A stretch of DNA of 64,000 nt from Candidatus Kurthia intestinigallinarum (GTDB lineage Bacteria > Bacillota > Bacilli > Bacillales_A > Planococcaceae). Where the stretch lies: contig NZ_JTFC01000009.1 in assembly GCF_003991225.1 (NCBI RefSeq), forward strand, positions 1 through 64,000, written 5' to 3'. Positions 26,209 through 34,608 of the stretch are shown here, piece by piece (the first letter of the stretch is position 1; each line of letters begins with the position of its first letter). A model generated the notes under the pieces. That model was given only the letters and a program-made list of their open reading frames with translations. It did no database searches and was not told the DNA's origin. Made by a program: the position numbers and the translations under genes.

Positions 26209-27591
26209 TTATACTTCCGCAATTAATTTGCCTGGGTTTAAAATGTTTTTAGGATCTAATGTGTGCTTAATGGCACGCATAACATTTAGCGATTCGCCGT
26301 GCTCGCGTGATTGATAAATCATTTTACCAACACCAACGCCGTGCTCACCTGTACAAGTACCACCATTTTCAAGACCAAACTCGACAAGACGTGCATTATA
26401 GGCTTTCGCACGTGCTACATCCTCTGGGTTATTTAAATCCATCATCACAAGTGAGTGGAAGTTGCCGTCACCGACATGTCCAAGAACGCCACCAATCATG
26501 CCCGTTTCATCAATTAATTGACGTGCAAATTCAATCGCATCTGCTAACACACCAATTGGCACCACGACATCGGTTGTCATCATTTTTTTGCCAGGATACC
26601 CATGAATATAAGCATAAGCCAAATTATGACGCGCTTCCCATAGCTCATGACGCGCTTTATTGTCTGTTTCAAAGAAAATTTCTAAGCAGCCATTATCATT
26701 CATGATTTCTGTTGTAAATTCGACGTCTTGCTTCAAACCTGCCTCATTACCATGGAATTCTAAAAATAATGTTGGTTTTACTAAGTAAGACGTTCCGCTA
26801 TAGGCATTGGCTTGCTCCATTGATTGCTCATCAACTAATTCAATACGTGCAATCGGCACACCTGCTTGTAAGACCATTGTAGCCGCTTCAATTGCTTGAC
26901 GAACCGTAGGGAATACAGCACGTGCGGCCATTTCAAATTCAGGAATACCATATACTTTTAATGTCAGTTCCGTAAAACAACCAAGTGTGCCTTCTGAGCC
27001 TACGAATAAGCCATTTAAGTGATAACCAGATGATGATTTCGCGGCAAGATTCCCCGTATGCATAACACGTCCATCTGCAAGCACGACTTCTAAGTCCCGT
27101 ACTTGGTCACGCATGACACCATAGCGAACTGCTGTTGTACCACTGGCATTCGTTGCGGCCATCCCACCAAGCGTAGCGTCAGCTCCTGGATCTACTGAGA
27201 AGAATAGGCCATGTTTTTTCAGTTCTTTATTTAATTGCATACGTGTGACACCAGGTTGTACACGCACTAATAAATCTTCAGGGCGCACTTCTAAGATTTG
27301 ATTCATTTGGCTAAAATCAATTGTTAGCGTATGTGTTACTGGGATAATATGGCCCTCTAAACTAGAGCCTACACCAAAGGGGATAACCGCAATTTCATAT
27401 GTATTTGCGACTTGCATAATTTTTGATACTTCCTCAGTCGTACGAGGGAAGACGACGATGTCAGGTAGAGCCATTTCATGATAGGATTCATCACGACCAT
27501 GATTCTCACGGACTGTCTCATTTGTCGAAAGCTGATCCTTCCCTAAAAAGGTCTGTAATTCTTCGAGGATTTTTTCTAGTTGAGCGTGCAT
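26209..27591 (-). CDS. FAD-linked oxidase, D-lactate dehydrogenase/GlcD type
   Basis: A 460-residue flavoprotein of the FAD-binding PCMH family, with an N-terminal FAD domain and a C-terminal FAD-oxidase domain. Motifs are VIPFGVGSSLEGH (pyrophosphate loop), DPGADATLGGMAATNASGT and VGSEGTLGCFTEL. The C-terminal metal/substrate motif includes GHVGDGNFH and NGGTCTGEHGVG. It probably oxidises D-lactate or glycolate. No GlcE/GlcF partner is adjacent, which favours a single-subunit D-lactate dehydrogenase. Confidence 0.9.
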   Translation of the reverse strand: MHAQLEKILEELQTFLGKDQLSTNETVRENHGRDESYHEMALPDIVVFPRTTEEVSKIMQVANTYEIAVIPFGVGSSLEGHIIPVTHTLTIDFSQMNQILEVRPEDLLVRVQPGVTRMQLNKELKKHGLFFSVDPGADATLGGMAATNASGTTAVRYGVMRDQVRDLEVVLADGRVMHTGNLAAKSSSGYHLNGLFVGSEGTLGCFTELTLKVYGIPEFEMAARAVFPTVRQAIEAATMVLQAGVPIARIELVDEQSMEQANAYSGTSYLVKPTLFLEFHGNEAGLKQDVEFTTEIMNDNGCLEIFFETDNKARHELWEARHNLAYAYIHGYPGKKMMTTDVVVPIGVLADAIEFARQLIDETGMIGGVLGHVGDGNFHSLVMMDLNNPEDVARAKAYNARLVEFGLENGGTCTGEHGVGVGKMIYQSREHGESLNVMRAIKHTLDPKNILNPGKLIAEV

Positions 27592-27659
27592 CTATATCAC
27601 CATTCCTTTTGAAAATTCGTTATTTTCTGATAATTATATCGTGAAATGGAAGATTTGAA

Positions 27660-27696
27660 CAGTAAAAAACCATCATTCTTTAAAAGAATGATGGTT
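27660..27696 (-). terminator. Terminator of the small minus-strand gene
   Basis: AACCATCATTCTT and its complement form a long stem; on the minus strand it is followed by a six-T run. Confidence 0.85.
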
Positions 27697-27714
27697 GACT
27701 GAACTATGGATAAT

Positions 27715-27885
27715 TTACGATGCTTGTGGGCCTGGATTAACGACAGCGCTATGCGTTGACTGAATCAAAAGTAATAATTCTTTTAAAGCTGCTTCGATGT
27801 CTTCGAAAGAGACAGATGCATCAAGGAAAGCAGGGATTTCAACGTTTGTGTCATACGGGTCAATAGCAATATTTTTAACATTCAT
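27715..27885 (-). CDS. Small hypothetical protein
   Basis: A 56-residue acidic protein beginning MNVKNIAIDPYDTNVEIPAF and ending VVNPGPQAS. A strong AGGAGG lies seven bases before ATG 27885, and a good terminator follows. I do not recognise the family. Confidence 0.65.
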   Translation of the reverse strand: MNVKNIAIDPYDTNVEIPAFLDASVSFEDIEAALKELLLLIQSTHSAVVNPGPQAS

Positions 27886-28086
27886 AGCCATTCCTCCTAG
27901 TGCCTTTTCTCTATTATACCTAAAAAGACAGAAAATTTCAAACAAATTTTATTATAATATGTAAAGCTTTTGTAAAAATAAAAGACTTAAAAAATTAAAT
28001 TTTCTGAAATTAATTTGCTTTTTCATCGAAAGCATGATAAAGTAGTGTACATTTATAGCGAAATAGAAATTTAAGAGGTGACGCAT

Positions 28087-29247
28087 GTGCAACAAGTGCT
28101 GGAACAACATAAACCATTTTTACGACAAGTATATGAACAACTACATGCTATTCCAGAAGTTGGCTGGCAAGAATATAAAACGACTGCGTATTTGGCAAAA
28201 ATCTTACGTGATCAAAATTTCCATGTCACAACTTTTGAAGGTTCGACTGGCTTATATGTTGAAATCGGTGAAGGTGCGCCAGTTATCGGACTTCGCACAG
28301 ACATCGACGCTCTATGGCAACAAGTAGATGGCGAGTTTCGTGGCAATCATTCATGTGGTCATGATGCACATATGACGATGGCAGTAGGAGTACTTTTACT
28401 ATTAAAAGAGTTACACAACCCTGCATCAGGAAAAATTCGCGTCTTGTTTCAACCTGCTGAGGAAAAGGGTAACGGCGCATTATCTTTTGTAGAACGTGGT
28501 TTAGTTGATGGTATGCAGTTTTTGTTTGGTATGCATATTCGTCCTGTACAAGAAATGCAAGATAATAGCTATAGCCCGGCACTTTATCACGGAGCAGCAC
28601 GTTTAATTGAAGGCACCATTGTTGGCCAAGAATGCCACGGTGCACGCCCGCATTTAGGGAAAAATGCCATTGAAATCGGCTCAAGTCTTGTAACGGCCTT
28701 ATCTCATATTCATATTGACCCGATGATCCCATCGTCTGTTAAATTAACAAGCTTCCAAGCAGGAGATATTCAAAATGCGAATACAATTCCTGGCATTGCG
28801 CGTTTTACAATTGACGCACGCTCCCAAACAAATGAAGGTATGGAACAGCTAATGGCTCAGCTACAGTTAGCGATTATGGGTGTTGAACAATCCCATCGTG
28901 CTAAAATTGAATTTGAAACGAAAGCAACGATTGTCGCAGCGGAGGTAGACGATACGGCTAAACAATTAATGAAGCAAGCCATTATTGATACATGTGGCTT
29001 AGATCATTTAGCGGCAGACGTTGTAACGCCGGGGGGAGAGGATTTTCATTATTATACATTGAAGCGTCCATACATTAAGGCGACGATGCTAGGTGTAGGT
29101 TGTGGCGTTACACCGGGGCTACATGATCCACATATGACGTATAATCGCGACCGTTTATTTACAGGTATTGAAATTATGACAAAAACCATTTTACATGCGG
29201 TAGCCTTTAGTCAGCGTAGCGTGATACAACGCGGTGCAACCTCTTAA
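28087..29247 (+). CDS. M20-family amidohydrolase/aminoacylase
   Basis: A 386-residue metallohydrolase of the M20D group (N-acyl-amino acid amidohydrolase, YxeP/HipO-like). Visible motifs are LRTDIDALW, SCGHDAHMTM (metal ligand His and Asp), PAEEKGNGA (catalytic Glu), CHGARPHLGKNAIE in the dimerisation domain, and the C-terminal GGEDFHYY. GTG 28087 follows AGAGGTG by six bases; GTG 28078 overlaps that site. The substrate is not determinable. Confidence 0.88.
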   Translation: MQQVLEQHKPFLRQVYEQLHAIPEVGWQEYKTTAYLAKILRDQNFHVTTFEGSTGLYVEIGEGAPVIGLRTDIDALWQQVDGEFRGNHSCGHDAHMTMAVGVLLLLKELHNPASGKIRVLFQPAEEKGNGALSFVERGLVDGMQFLFGMHIRPVQEMQDNSYSPALYHGAARLIEGTIVGQECHGARPHLGKNAIEIGSSLVTALSHIHIDPMIPSSVKLTSFQAGDIQNANTIPGIARFTIDARSQTNEGMEQLMAQLQLAIMGVEQSHRAKIEFETKATIVAAEVDDTAKQLMKQAIIDTCGLDHLAADVVTPGGEDFHYYTLKRPYIKATMLGVGCGVTPGLHDPHMTYNRDRLFTGIEIMTKTILHAVAFSQRSVIQRGATS

Positions 29248-29248
29248 T

Positions 29249-29392
29249 AAAAAAAGAGGCTGGGACAAAACACGTCATTTTCCTTTTTTAGCGTTCGCAA
29301 CGAAAAGCCGGAACCGCGCTACAGCGCAATTCCGGCTTTTCTTATGCTCATATGAACGGTTGTTTTTATACGTATGTCCCAGCCTCTTTTTT
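29249..29392. repeat. Dispersed intergenic repeat, copy 3 (inverted, best preserved)
   Basis: Opposite orientation to copies 1 and 2. Terminal inverted repeats are intact: AAAAAAAGAGGCTGGGACA at the left and TGTCCCAGCCTCTTTTTT at the right. The central hairpin is CCGGAA-GCGC/GCGC-TTCCGG. Together these make a long cruciform-like RNA that serves as terminator for both flanking convergent genes. Confidence 0.88.
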
Positions 29393-30293
29393 ACGATATT
29401 ACTTGCTGCTCAAATTCGTGAATTAATTGCTCAATATCATCAATTCGCGAAAGCTCACGAATCCAGTGTGCGGGGATATGATGTAGACCGTAAAGCATAC
29501 CAGCGAGTGAACCCGTTAGTGCGCCAACGGTATCTGTATCACTACCTAACTCAATTGCTGTGAAAATTGCCTGCTCATAGCTAAAAGACTGTGCCATGCT
29601 CCAGCAAACCGCTTCGAGTGTATCGATGACATAGCCGGAGCTTTTTATTGTTTCTCTAGGTGCAGTTAGAATTGTTGTGTCCATTAATCTTGCAAAATGC
29701 GGTCGCTCACCTTGGAATGTCATAAAATGTGGCTGTGTGTAGCGTTGTGCCAACTGAAAGCTATCAGCAAATGAATGACCATCTTTTAATGCTAAAACGA
29801 TATGACCGAAGAATGTGCAACTTAAAATGCTTCGAATATGCAAATGAGTCAGTGCATAGCGGCGACTTAATTGGAATACGTCATCATGCGAGTTTGCTGC
29901 CAACATAACGGGTAAAATACGCATAAGGGCTCCATTGCCGTTTTGATGCTCATCACAAGGCAATTCCGTATCAAAGCCATATTGTAGCCACCGATCAATA
30001 GCATGTTTTGTTGTATTGCCGACATCAAAGCTTGCTTTTCGGTTATATGTCCAGTAGCCATTATAAAGCCAATCACAAAATTTCTGCTTTAAGTCATCGA
30101 TGTCACTGTGCTCAATTTGATGGCGCATTGTACAAAATAGCATCGATGAATCATCTGAAAAACTACCTGCTGGTACGTCCCACGAGCCAAAGCCTTCATA
30201 ATCTGTCACTGTAAAGGTATCGCGCGCACGAAATTCAAATGGTACACCCATGGCATCGGCAATTGCATGTCCAAGTATTGCTTGTCGAATCAT
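29391..30293 (-). CDS. ADP-ribosylglycohydrolase family protein
   Basis: A 300-residue protein of the DraG/ADP-ribosylhydrolase fold. The N-terminal GHAIADAMGVPFEF, the metal-binding GSFSDDSSML and the C-terminal ELGSDTDTVGALTGSLAG match the family's dinuclear-magnesium site. It may remove ADP-ribose from proteins, nucleic acids or small molecules. ATG 30293 follows GGAGGG; TTG 30296 is less likely. No ADP-ribosyltransferase is adjacent. Confidence 0.9.
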   Translation of the reverse strand: MIRQAILGHAIADAMGVPFEFRARDTFTVTDYEGFGSWDVPAGSFSDDSSMLFCTMRHQIEHSDIDDLKQKFCDWLYNGYWTYNRKASFDVGNTTKHAIDRWLQYGFDTELPCDEHQNGNGALMRILPVMLAANSHDDVFQLSRRYALTHLHIRSILSCTFFGHIVLALKDGHSFADSFQLAQRYTQPHFMTFQGERPHFARLMDTTILTAPRETIKSSGYVIDTLEAVCWSMAQSFSYEQAIFTAIELGSDTDTVGALTGSLAGMLYGLHHIPAHWIRELSRIDDIEQLIHEFEQQVIS

Positions 30294-30320
30294 CAAAAAT
30301 CCCTCCTTTCTTTAAGCATA

Positions 30321-30357
30321 CAAAAAAGCGCTGGCAAATGCCAACGCTTAAAAAAAT
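30321..30357 (-). terminator. Terminator of the aminotransferase gene
   Basis: AAGCG-TGGCA/TGCCA-CGCTT stem. On the minus strand it is followed by a T-rich run into the next gene's leader. Confidence 0.8.
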
Positions 30358-30358
30358 G

Positions 30359-31660
30359 CTAGTTTGCTGCTTCGATTTCTTTCACAGCTGCATATAATAA
30401 ATCGAATAATTCTTCGATGCCATCTTCTTCAATACAAGAGAAGGCAACGCGTAAATCCGTGTCACCAAGTGCAATCGCACCAACACCAAATTGTTCTAAT
30501 GCTACTTTACGTAGTGCATCTGAAGAGACAGTTTTAAGTTTTAAGCACATGAAGTAACCTGAGTTGAATGGGTAGTAGCTCCATGCATCATCATATTTAC
30601 CACTATCAAGGACGGCTTTTGTTTTTAAAGCACGGCCTTTCATAATATCGAATTTTTGTTGTTTTTGTGCGTCGAATTCATTGCTTTCAAGCGCTTTTAA
30701 GACGAATGTTTGGGAAGGGTGTGGACCTGAAGAAATCGTTGCACGAATAATACCACGCGCTTTTTCTTCTAGTGCATGAATTACATCCTGTGATTGTGCA
30801 GCAAATGTAATGAACCCTACACGGAAGCCCCAAACGTATTCTTCTTTTGTAGCACCGTCGACTTTGATAGCTAATACATTTTCATGTACATCAGCTAATT
30901 TACCGAATAATGATTCTGTAATTGAATCCTCAAAAAATAATGAGAAGTACGCATCATCCGTTACCGCCACAACTTTTACGCCTGTTTCTGCCGCTTCTTT
31001 AATCGCTTGTACGATTGATTCACCTTCAGCAGCATTAGGTGTGTAACCAGTTGGGTTGTTCGGGAAGTTTAATAGAACGATTGCTTTACCAGTCGCATCT
31101 TTTTGTGCAATGATTGTTTCTTTTAATGCCTCGGCATTGAAAAGATCTTGTTCATTATAAAGTGGGTATGTAACGACGTTTGCGCCGCGGCGAATGCCGA
31201 ATACCATATCGTAGTTTTCCCAGTTTTTATCGGGAATGATGAGGGCATCATTTGTATCAGCAAATAAATCTGCGACAATTGATAAACCATGTGTTAACGC
31301 ATTTGTTACGATTGGTGTACCGAAAGTTTTGCCTTCTAATGAAGGATTTTCTTTCAGCATTTTTTTACGCCATGCTTGGCGAAGCTCTGCTTTTCCTTCT
31401 GGAGGAGCATATGGGTATAAATCTTTTGGCTCGTATGCAGAAAGTGTATCTTGAATGACTTTAAGGTGCATCGGTTTGCCATTTTCAAGTGCAGTACCAA
31501 TTGTTGCATTGTACTTTTTAGCTGATTTGGCTTCAGCAGATTGCGATAAAATACCTTCTGTTGGGTAGTACATTTCTTTACCAAGGTTTGAAAGCATGTC
31601 CAAAACAGTTGGTGCTTGTTGTTGTAATGTGTCGTTTAATTGAGCTGCTAATTTATGCAT
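30359..31660 (-). CDS. Aminotransferase class I/II
   Basis: A 433-residue PLP enzyme of fold type I. It shows the NALTHGLSIVADLF cofactor region, LNFPNNPTGY, VAVTDDAYFSLFF (Asp-Tyr binding PLP), and the Schiff-base lysine in DGATKEEYVWGFRVGF. A C-terminal Arg is likely in TDLRVAFS. It is related to aspartate/aromatic aminotransferase-like enzymes; the substrate is unclear. Probably in the same direction as the ADP-ribosylglycohydrolase gene but separated by a terminator. Confidence 0.88.
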   Translation of the reverse strand: MHKLAAQLNDTLQQQAPTVLDMLSNLGKEMYYPTEGILSQSAEAKSAKKYNATIGTALENGKPMHLKVIQDTLSAYEPKDLYPYAPPEGKAELRQAWRKKMLKENPSLEGKTFGTPIVTNALTHGLSIVADLFADTNDALIIPDKNWENYDMVFGIRRGANVVTYPLYNEQDLFNAEALKETIIAQKDATGKAIVLLNFPNNPTGYTPNAAEGESIVQAIKEAAETGVKVVAVTDDAYFSLFFEDSITESLFGKLADVHENVLAIKVDGATKEEYVWGFRVGFITFAAQSQDVIHALEEKARGIIRATISSGPHPSQTFVLKALESNEFDAQKQQKFDIMKGRALKTKAVLDSGKYDDAWSYYPFNSGYFMCLKLKTVSSDALRKVALEQFGVGAIALGDTDLRVAFSCIEEDGIEELFDLLYAAVKEIEAAN

Positions 31661-31987
31661 AAACGTCGCCTCTTTTTCATAATAGTATGCAGGTTTGTAA
31701 TGGGACGCATGAAAATAGAATTATAGAAATTATCGAATAATTTTATAAGCAGGTCTACTTTCATTCGTGTTTTGCGTGAGCCTCGCCATTACTCTCCTCC
31801 ATAATAAGGTCTAAATGCCGTAAAATCAATGATTTATCGTGAATATAGAAAATTTTTCTATTCCCGTTAGCCATTCATTAATGATATAATTTTGAAAATT
31901 TTGAATTAAGGAATTTGTATTTTTCATAGAAGTGGCATGAAAATCATGCTAGAGAAAAACAATCATCCCGTATAAGGAGGGATTTAT
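31661..31987. other. Intergenic region between divergent genes
   Basis: No gene is seen. An extended -10 element (TGATATAAT, 31882-31890) could start the plus-strand gene at 31988. A short palindrome ATAGAAAATTTTTCTAT lies at about 31846-31862. Nothing else is recognised. Confidence 0.45.
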
Positions 31988-32995
31988 ATGCAATTTGAAG
32001 AAGCGTTTCATCTAAGTGTGGAAAAGATTTTACAAGGGAATCGTGAGCAGGCGCACTCTTTTGAACAATGTGCACAAGCATTGTATGATCCCAAAAAGCA
32101 TGCCGACTTTTTTTCAGTAGATGGCTATAAAAAATACATCGTGCACAAAACGGCGAACTATACACTTGAATTTTATAAATGGCAGGGCATCGCTCGGGGG
32201 ATTGTGGCAGCATTTGATACGGTGGAATTAACCGTAGATGATCCGATTTTTTCAACATATTATATTAATAATCAACAATTAGACATCGTTGCATTGCGAC
32301 GTAATCGCATCGACTATTATTATGAAGATATTTCACAGGCGCACTACAAGGCATTAACAGCCGCTATTTTTAAAAATTATAATAAGACCTTTGCTTATGG
32401 CACGAGCCTTGCTGGTTATTGTGCGCTGTATTTAGGTGCCGTTATTCCGAATGTGAAAATTCTTGCATTTTCGCCTCGAAATTTAGGAAAGCAAACGTAT
32501 AAACAATTTCCGATTGTTAGCGCACCCGTTACCTTATTACTCGATGTAAAAAACGCGACAGATGGGCGCTTTTATGAAGAAAATTTAAAGAATACACTAC
32601 TTCAGTGCACCTTTTTAGCGCTACCATATGCAGGGCACCGTGTCCCGCTTTATTTAAAGGAAGTAGGACAGCTTCGTCATGTGTTTGAACAATTTTTTGC
32701 AGAGCAACCCGTTACTTTAGCATTTCCTCGTAGTCGGCGCTACGAATCTGCTGAATATATGACGAATTTGGCGAGGCGTCTGCGTAGGCATCAGCATTAT
32801 AAATGGGCGCTACAAGCAAGTGAGCACGCGCTACGCTTAGCTCCTAGCCTTGACCGAGCGCTTTATGAGCAGGCATTAATTTTACATGAAATGGGCAATA
32901 TAACAGCTGCCATTACGTGCTTAGAAGAAGCCATCGAAAAAGGAACCACATTACTAGAAATCCCCAAAACCTTGGCGTTATTTCGTGCCGAATAG
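31988..32995 (+). CDS. Alpha/beta-hydrolase-like protein with C-terminal TPR-like helices
   Basis: A 335-residue protein that I cannot name. The middle (about 120-220) has a hydrolase-like nucleophile elbow FAYGTSLAGYCALYLGA followed by VKILAFSPRNLG, VTLLLDVKNATDG and the possible catalytic histidine in LPYAGHRVP. The last 80 residues form repeated helices (HYKWALQASEHALRLAPSLD, ALILHEMGNITAAITCLEEAIEKG) of the tetratricopeptide type. The ribosome binding site AGGAGGG precedes ATG 31988. An esterase or a non-enzymatic hydrolase relative are both possible. Confidence 0.6.
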   Translation: MQFEEAFHLSVEKILQGNREQAHSFEQCAQALYDPKKHADFFSVDGYKKYIVHKTANYTLEFYKWQGIARGIVAAFDTVELTVDDPIFSTYYINNQQLDIVALRRNRIDYYYEDISQAHYKALTAAIFKNYNKTFAYGTSLAGYCALYLGAVIPNVKILAFSPRNLGKQTYKQFPIVSAPVTLLLDVKNATDGRFYEENLKNTLLQCTFLALPYAGHRVPLYLKEVGQLRHVFEQFFAEQPVTLAFPRSRRYESAEYMTNLARRLRRHQHYKWALQASEHALRLAPSLDRALYEQALILHEMGNITAAITCLEEAIEKGTTLLEIPKTLALFRAE

Positions 32996-33003
32996 ATGCA
33001 GTG

Positions 33004-33045
33004 AAACAGCGCGTACCATCGTATTGGTAAACGGCGCTGTTTTTA
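33004..33045 (+). terminator. Terminator
   Basis: AAACAGCGC-TACCA/TGGTA-GCGCTGTTTTT with T-run, after the hydrolase/TPR gene. Confidence 0.88.
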
Positions 33046-33078
33046 GTTTTCAATTAGTAAATCAATGCATGAAATACA

Positions 33079-33126
33079 TTGACAGGAACGTTAAGTGGAA
33101 ATATACTATATATGAACATATAATCA
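33079..33126 (+). promoter_or_regulatory. Promoter and ArsR-type operator of the czrA-czcD operon
   Basis: TTGACA (33079-33084), 17 bases, TATACT (33102-33107). Starting six bases downstream is TGAACA-TA-TAATCA (33113-33126), very close to the SmtB/CzrA half-site pattern TGAACA-N2-TATTCA. Placed at the transcription start, it would allow autorepression relieved by zinc. Confidence 0.75.
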
Positions 33127-33148
33127 TATAAGCATAAGAGGTGATGGT

Positions 33149-33469
33149 ATGGATGTACAACCAACGATAGATTTCACGCAGGAATTAGATGAAGAAACGC
33201 TATTTATCGTGTCGCAAACATTTAAAGCGATTAGTGACCCGACGCGTATTCGTATTTTATATTTGTTATTTGATCGAGAATATGCAGTGAATGAAATTAG
33301 TGACGAGTTAGCATTAAAACAATCGACTGTGTCACATCAATTACGATTTTTAAAAAATATGCGTCTTGTAAAATCTCGTCGAGAGGGAACAAGCATTTAT
33401 TATTCACAAGCTGACAAGCATGTCATGCAAATATTAAAACAAATGATTGAGCACGCCGCTCACTGCTAG
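33149..33469 (+). CDS. czrA: ArsR/SmtB-family metal-responsive repressor (CzrA-like)
   Basis: A 106-residue winged-helix repressor. It has [17 protein letters not shown], the recognition helix in [21 protein letters not shown] and the wing RREGTSIYY. The C-terminal alpha-5 helix ends in [19 protein letters not shown], with the D-x-H...H-x-x-H arrangement of the zinc sensor site of CzrA. It stands 10 bases upstream of czcD and has its own operator, so it controls zinc/cobalt efflux. Confidence 0.9.
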   Translation: MDVQPTIDFTQELDEETLFIVSQTFKAISDPTRIRILYLLFDREYAVNEISDELALKQSTVSHQLRFLKNMRLVKSRREGTSIYYSQADKHVMQILKQMIEHAAHC

Positions 33470-33479
33470 GAGGAGTTTT

Positions 33480-34451
33480 ATGGGACACTCACATGATCAT
33501 GGTCACGGTGGCCATGGACACGACCATACACATGGCGCAAACAAAAAAACATTATTAATTGCCTTTATTATTATTACGGCCTACATGGTCGTAGAAGTAA
33601 TCGGTGGCTTTATGACCAATAGCTTGGCATTATTATCTGATGCAGGGCATATGCTAAGCGATTCGATTGCACTTGGTGTCGGGGTTGCCGCTTTTGCGAT
33701 GGCCGAAAAAGTAGCGAATACGACGAAAACATTTGGCTACAAACGATTTGAAATTTTAGCAGCTGTTTTTAACGGTGTTACGCTAATTGCAATCGCCATT
33801 TTTATTTTTTTTGAGGCAATTCAGCGCTTTATGCAACCAGCAGAAATTGCGACTACTGGAATGCTGATTGTGGCTATTATTGGCTTGCTTGTGAATATTT
33901 TAGTAGCGTTCATTTTACTACGCGGTGGCGATACACATGATAATTTGAATATGCGTGCAGCATTGGCGCATGTCATCAGCGATATGCTAGGCTCATTTGG
34001 TGCTATCATTGCGGCACTGCTTATTATGGCATTTGGCTGGAGTTGGGCGGATCCGTTAGCAAGTATTATTGTTGCGGTACTTGTTTTACGAAGCGGTCTT
34101 GCCGTAACAAAAGATTCGGTTCATGTTTTAATGGAAGGAACACCAACAAATGTAGTGTTTGATGACATCGTTAAAACGATTGAGGAGACACCTGCTATAA
34201 AACGTCTGCATGATTTGCATATTTGGACGATTACAAGCGGTACGAATGCACTGAGCTGTCATATCGTTGTAGATGATAATTTAACGATTCGTGAAACACA
34301 AAAAGTATTAGACGATTTAGAGCATAAATTACAGCATAAAAATATTACGCATATAACGGTGCAGTTTGAATCAAGTGAATCAACGCATCATAATGAATTG
34401 ATTTGTGACTTAAATGAAGAGCATCATCACGATCATGACCACGTACATTAA
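33480..34451 (+). CDS. czcD: Cation diffusion facilitator, zinc/cobalt exporter CzcD
   Basis: A 323-residue inner membrane Zn2+/H+ antiporter. A His-rich N-terminus (HSHDHGHGGHGHDHTHG) precedes six transmembrane helices. The metal ligands are intact in SDAGHMLSDS (HxxxD) and AHVISDMLG (HxxxD). The cytoplasmic domain has LMEGTPTNV and HDLHIWTITSGTNALSCHIV, and a second His-rich tail ends the protein. ATG 33480 follows AGGAGGAG. Confidence 0.95.
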   Translation: MGHSHDHGHGGHGHDHTHGANKKTLLIAFIIITAYMVVEVIGGFMTNSLALLSDAGHMLSDSIALGVGVAAFAMAEKVANTTKTFGYKRFEILAAVFNGVTLIAIAIFIFFEAIQRFMQPAEIATTGMLIVAIIGLLVNILVAFILLRGGDTHDNLNMRAALAHVISDMLGSFGAIIAALLIMAFGWSWADPLASIIVAVLVLRSGLAVTKDSVHVLMEGTPTNVVFDDIVKTIEETPAIKRLHDLHIWTITSGTNALSCHIVVDDNLTIRETQKVLDDLEHKLQHKNITHITVQFESSESTHHNELICDLNEEHHHDHDHVH

Positions 34452-34485
34452 GTAGGTTGAGGTAAGAATAAAAACAAATTCAGTC

Positions 34486-34529
34486 AAAAAGAGAAGGCAT
34501 TGCGCATGAGCGCGATTCCTTCTTTTTTT
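34486..34529 (+). terminator. Terminator of the czrA-czcD operon
   Basis: AAAAAGA-AAGG-AT-GCGC pairs with GCGC-AT-CCTT-CTTTTT; T-run of seven. Confidence 0.88.
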
Positions 34530-34608
34530 GTGAAATTGTCGATAGTTGTTCATATACAATTCATATTTCTTCGGTATACTATAGTCACAATGAAAGGGTG
34601 GAGAAGAC

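Noticed and set aside
29234-29563. Open reading frame of about 109 codons across repeat copy 3
   Set aside because: It runs through the inverted repeat and antisense to the end of the ADP-ribosylglycohydrolase gene; no ribosome binding site and no recognisable protein features.
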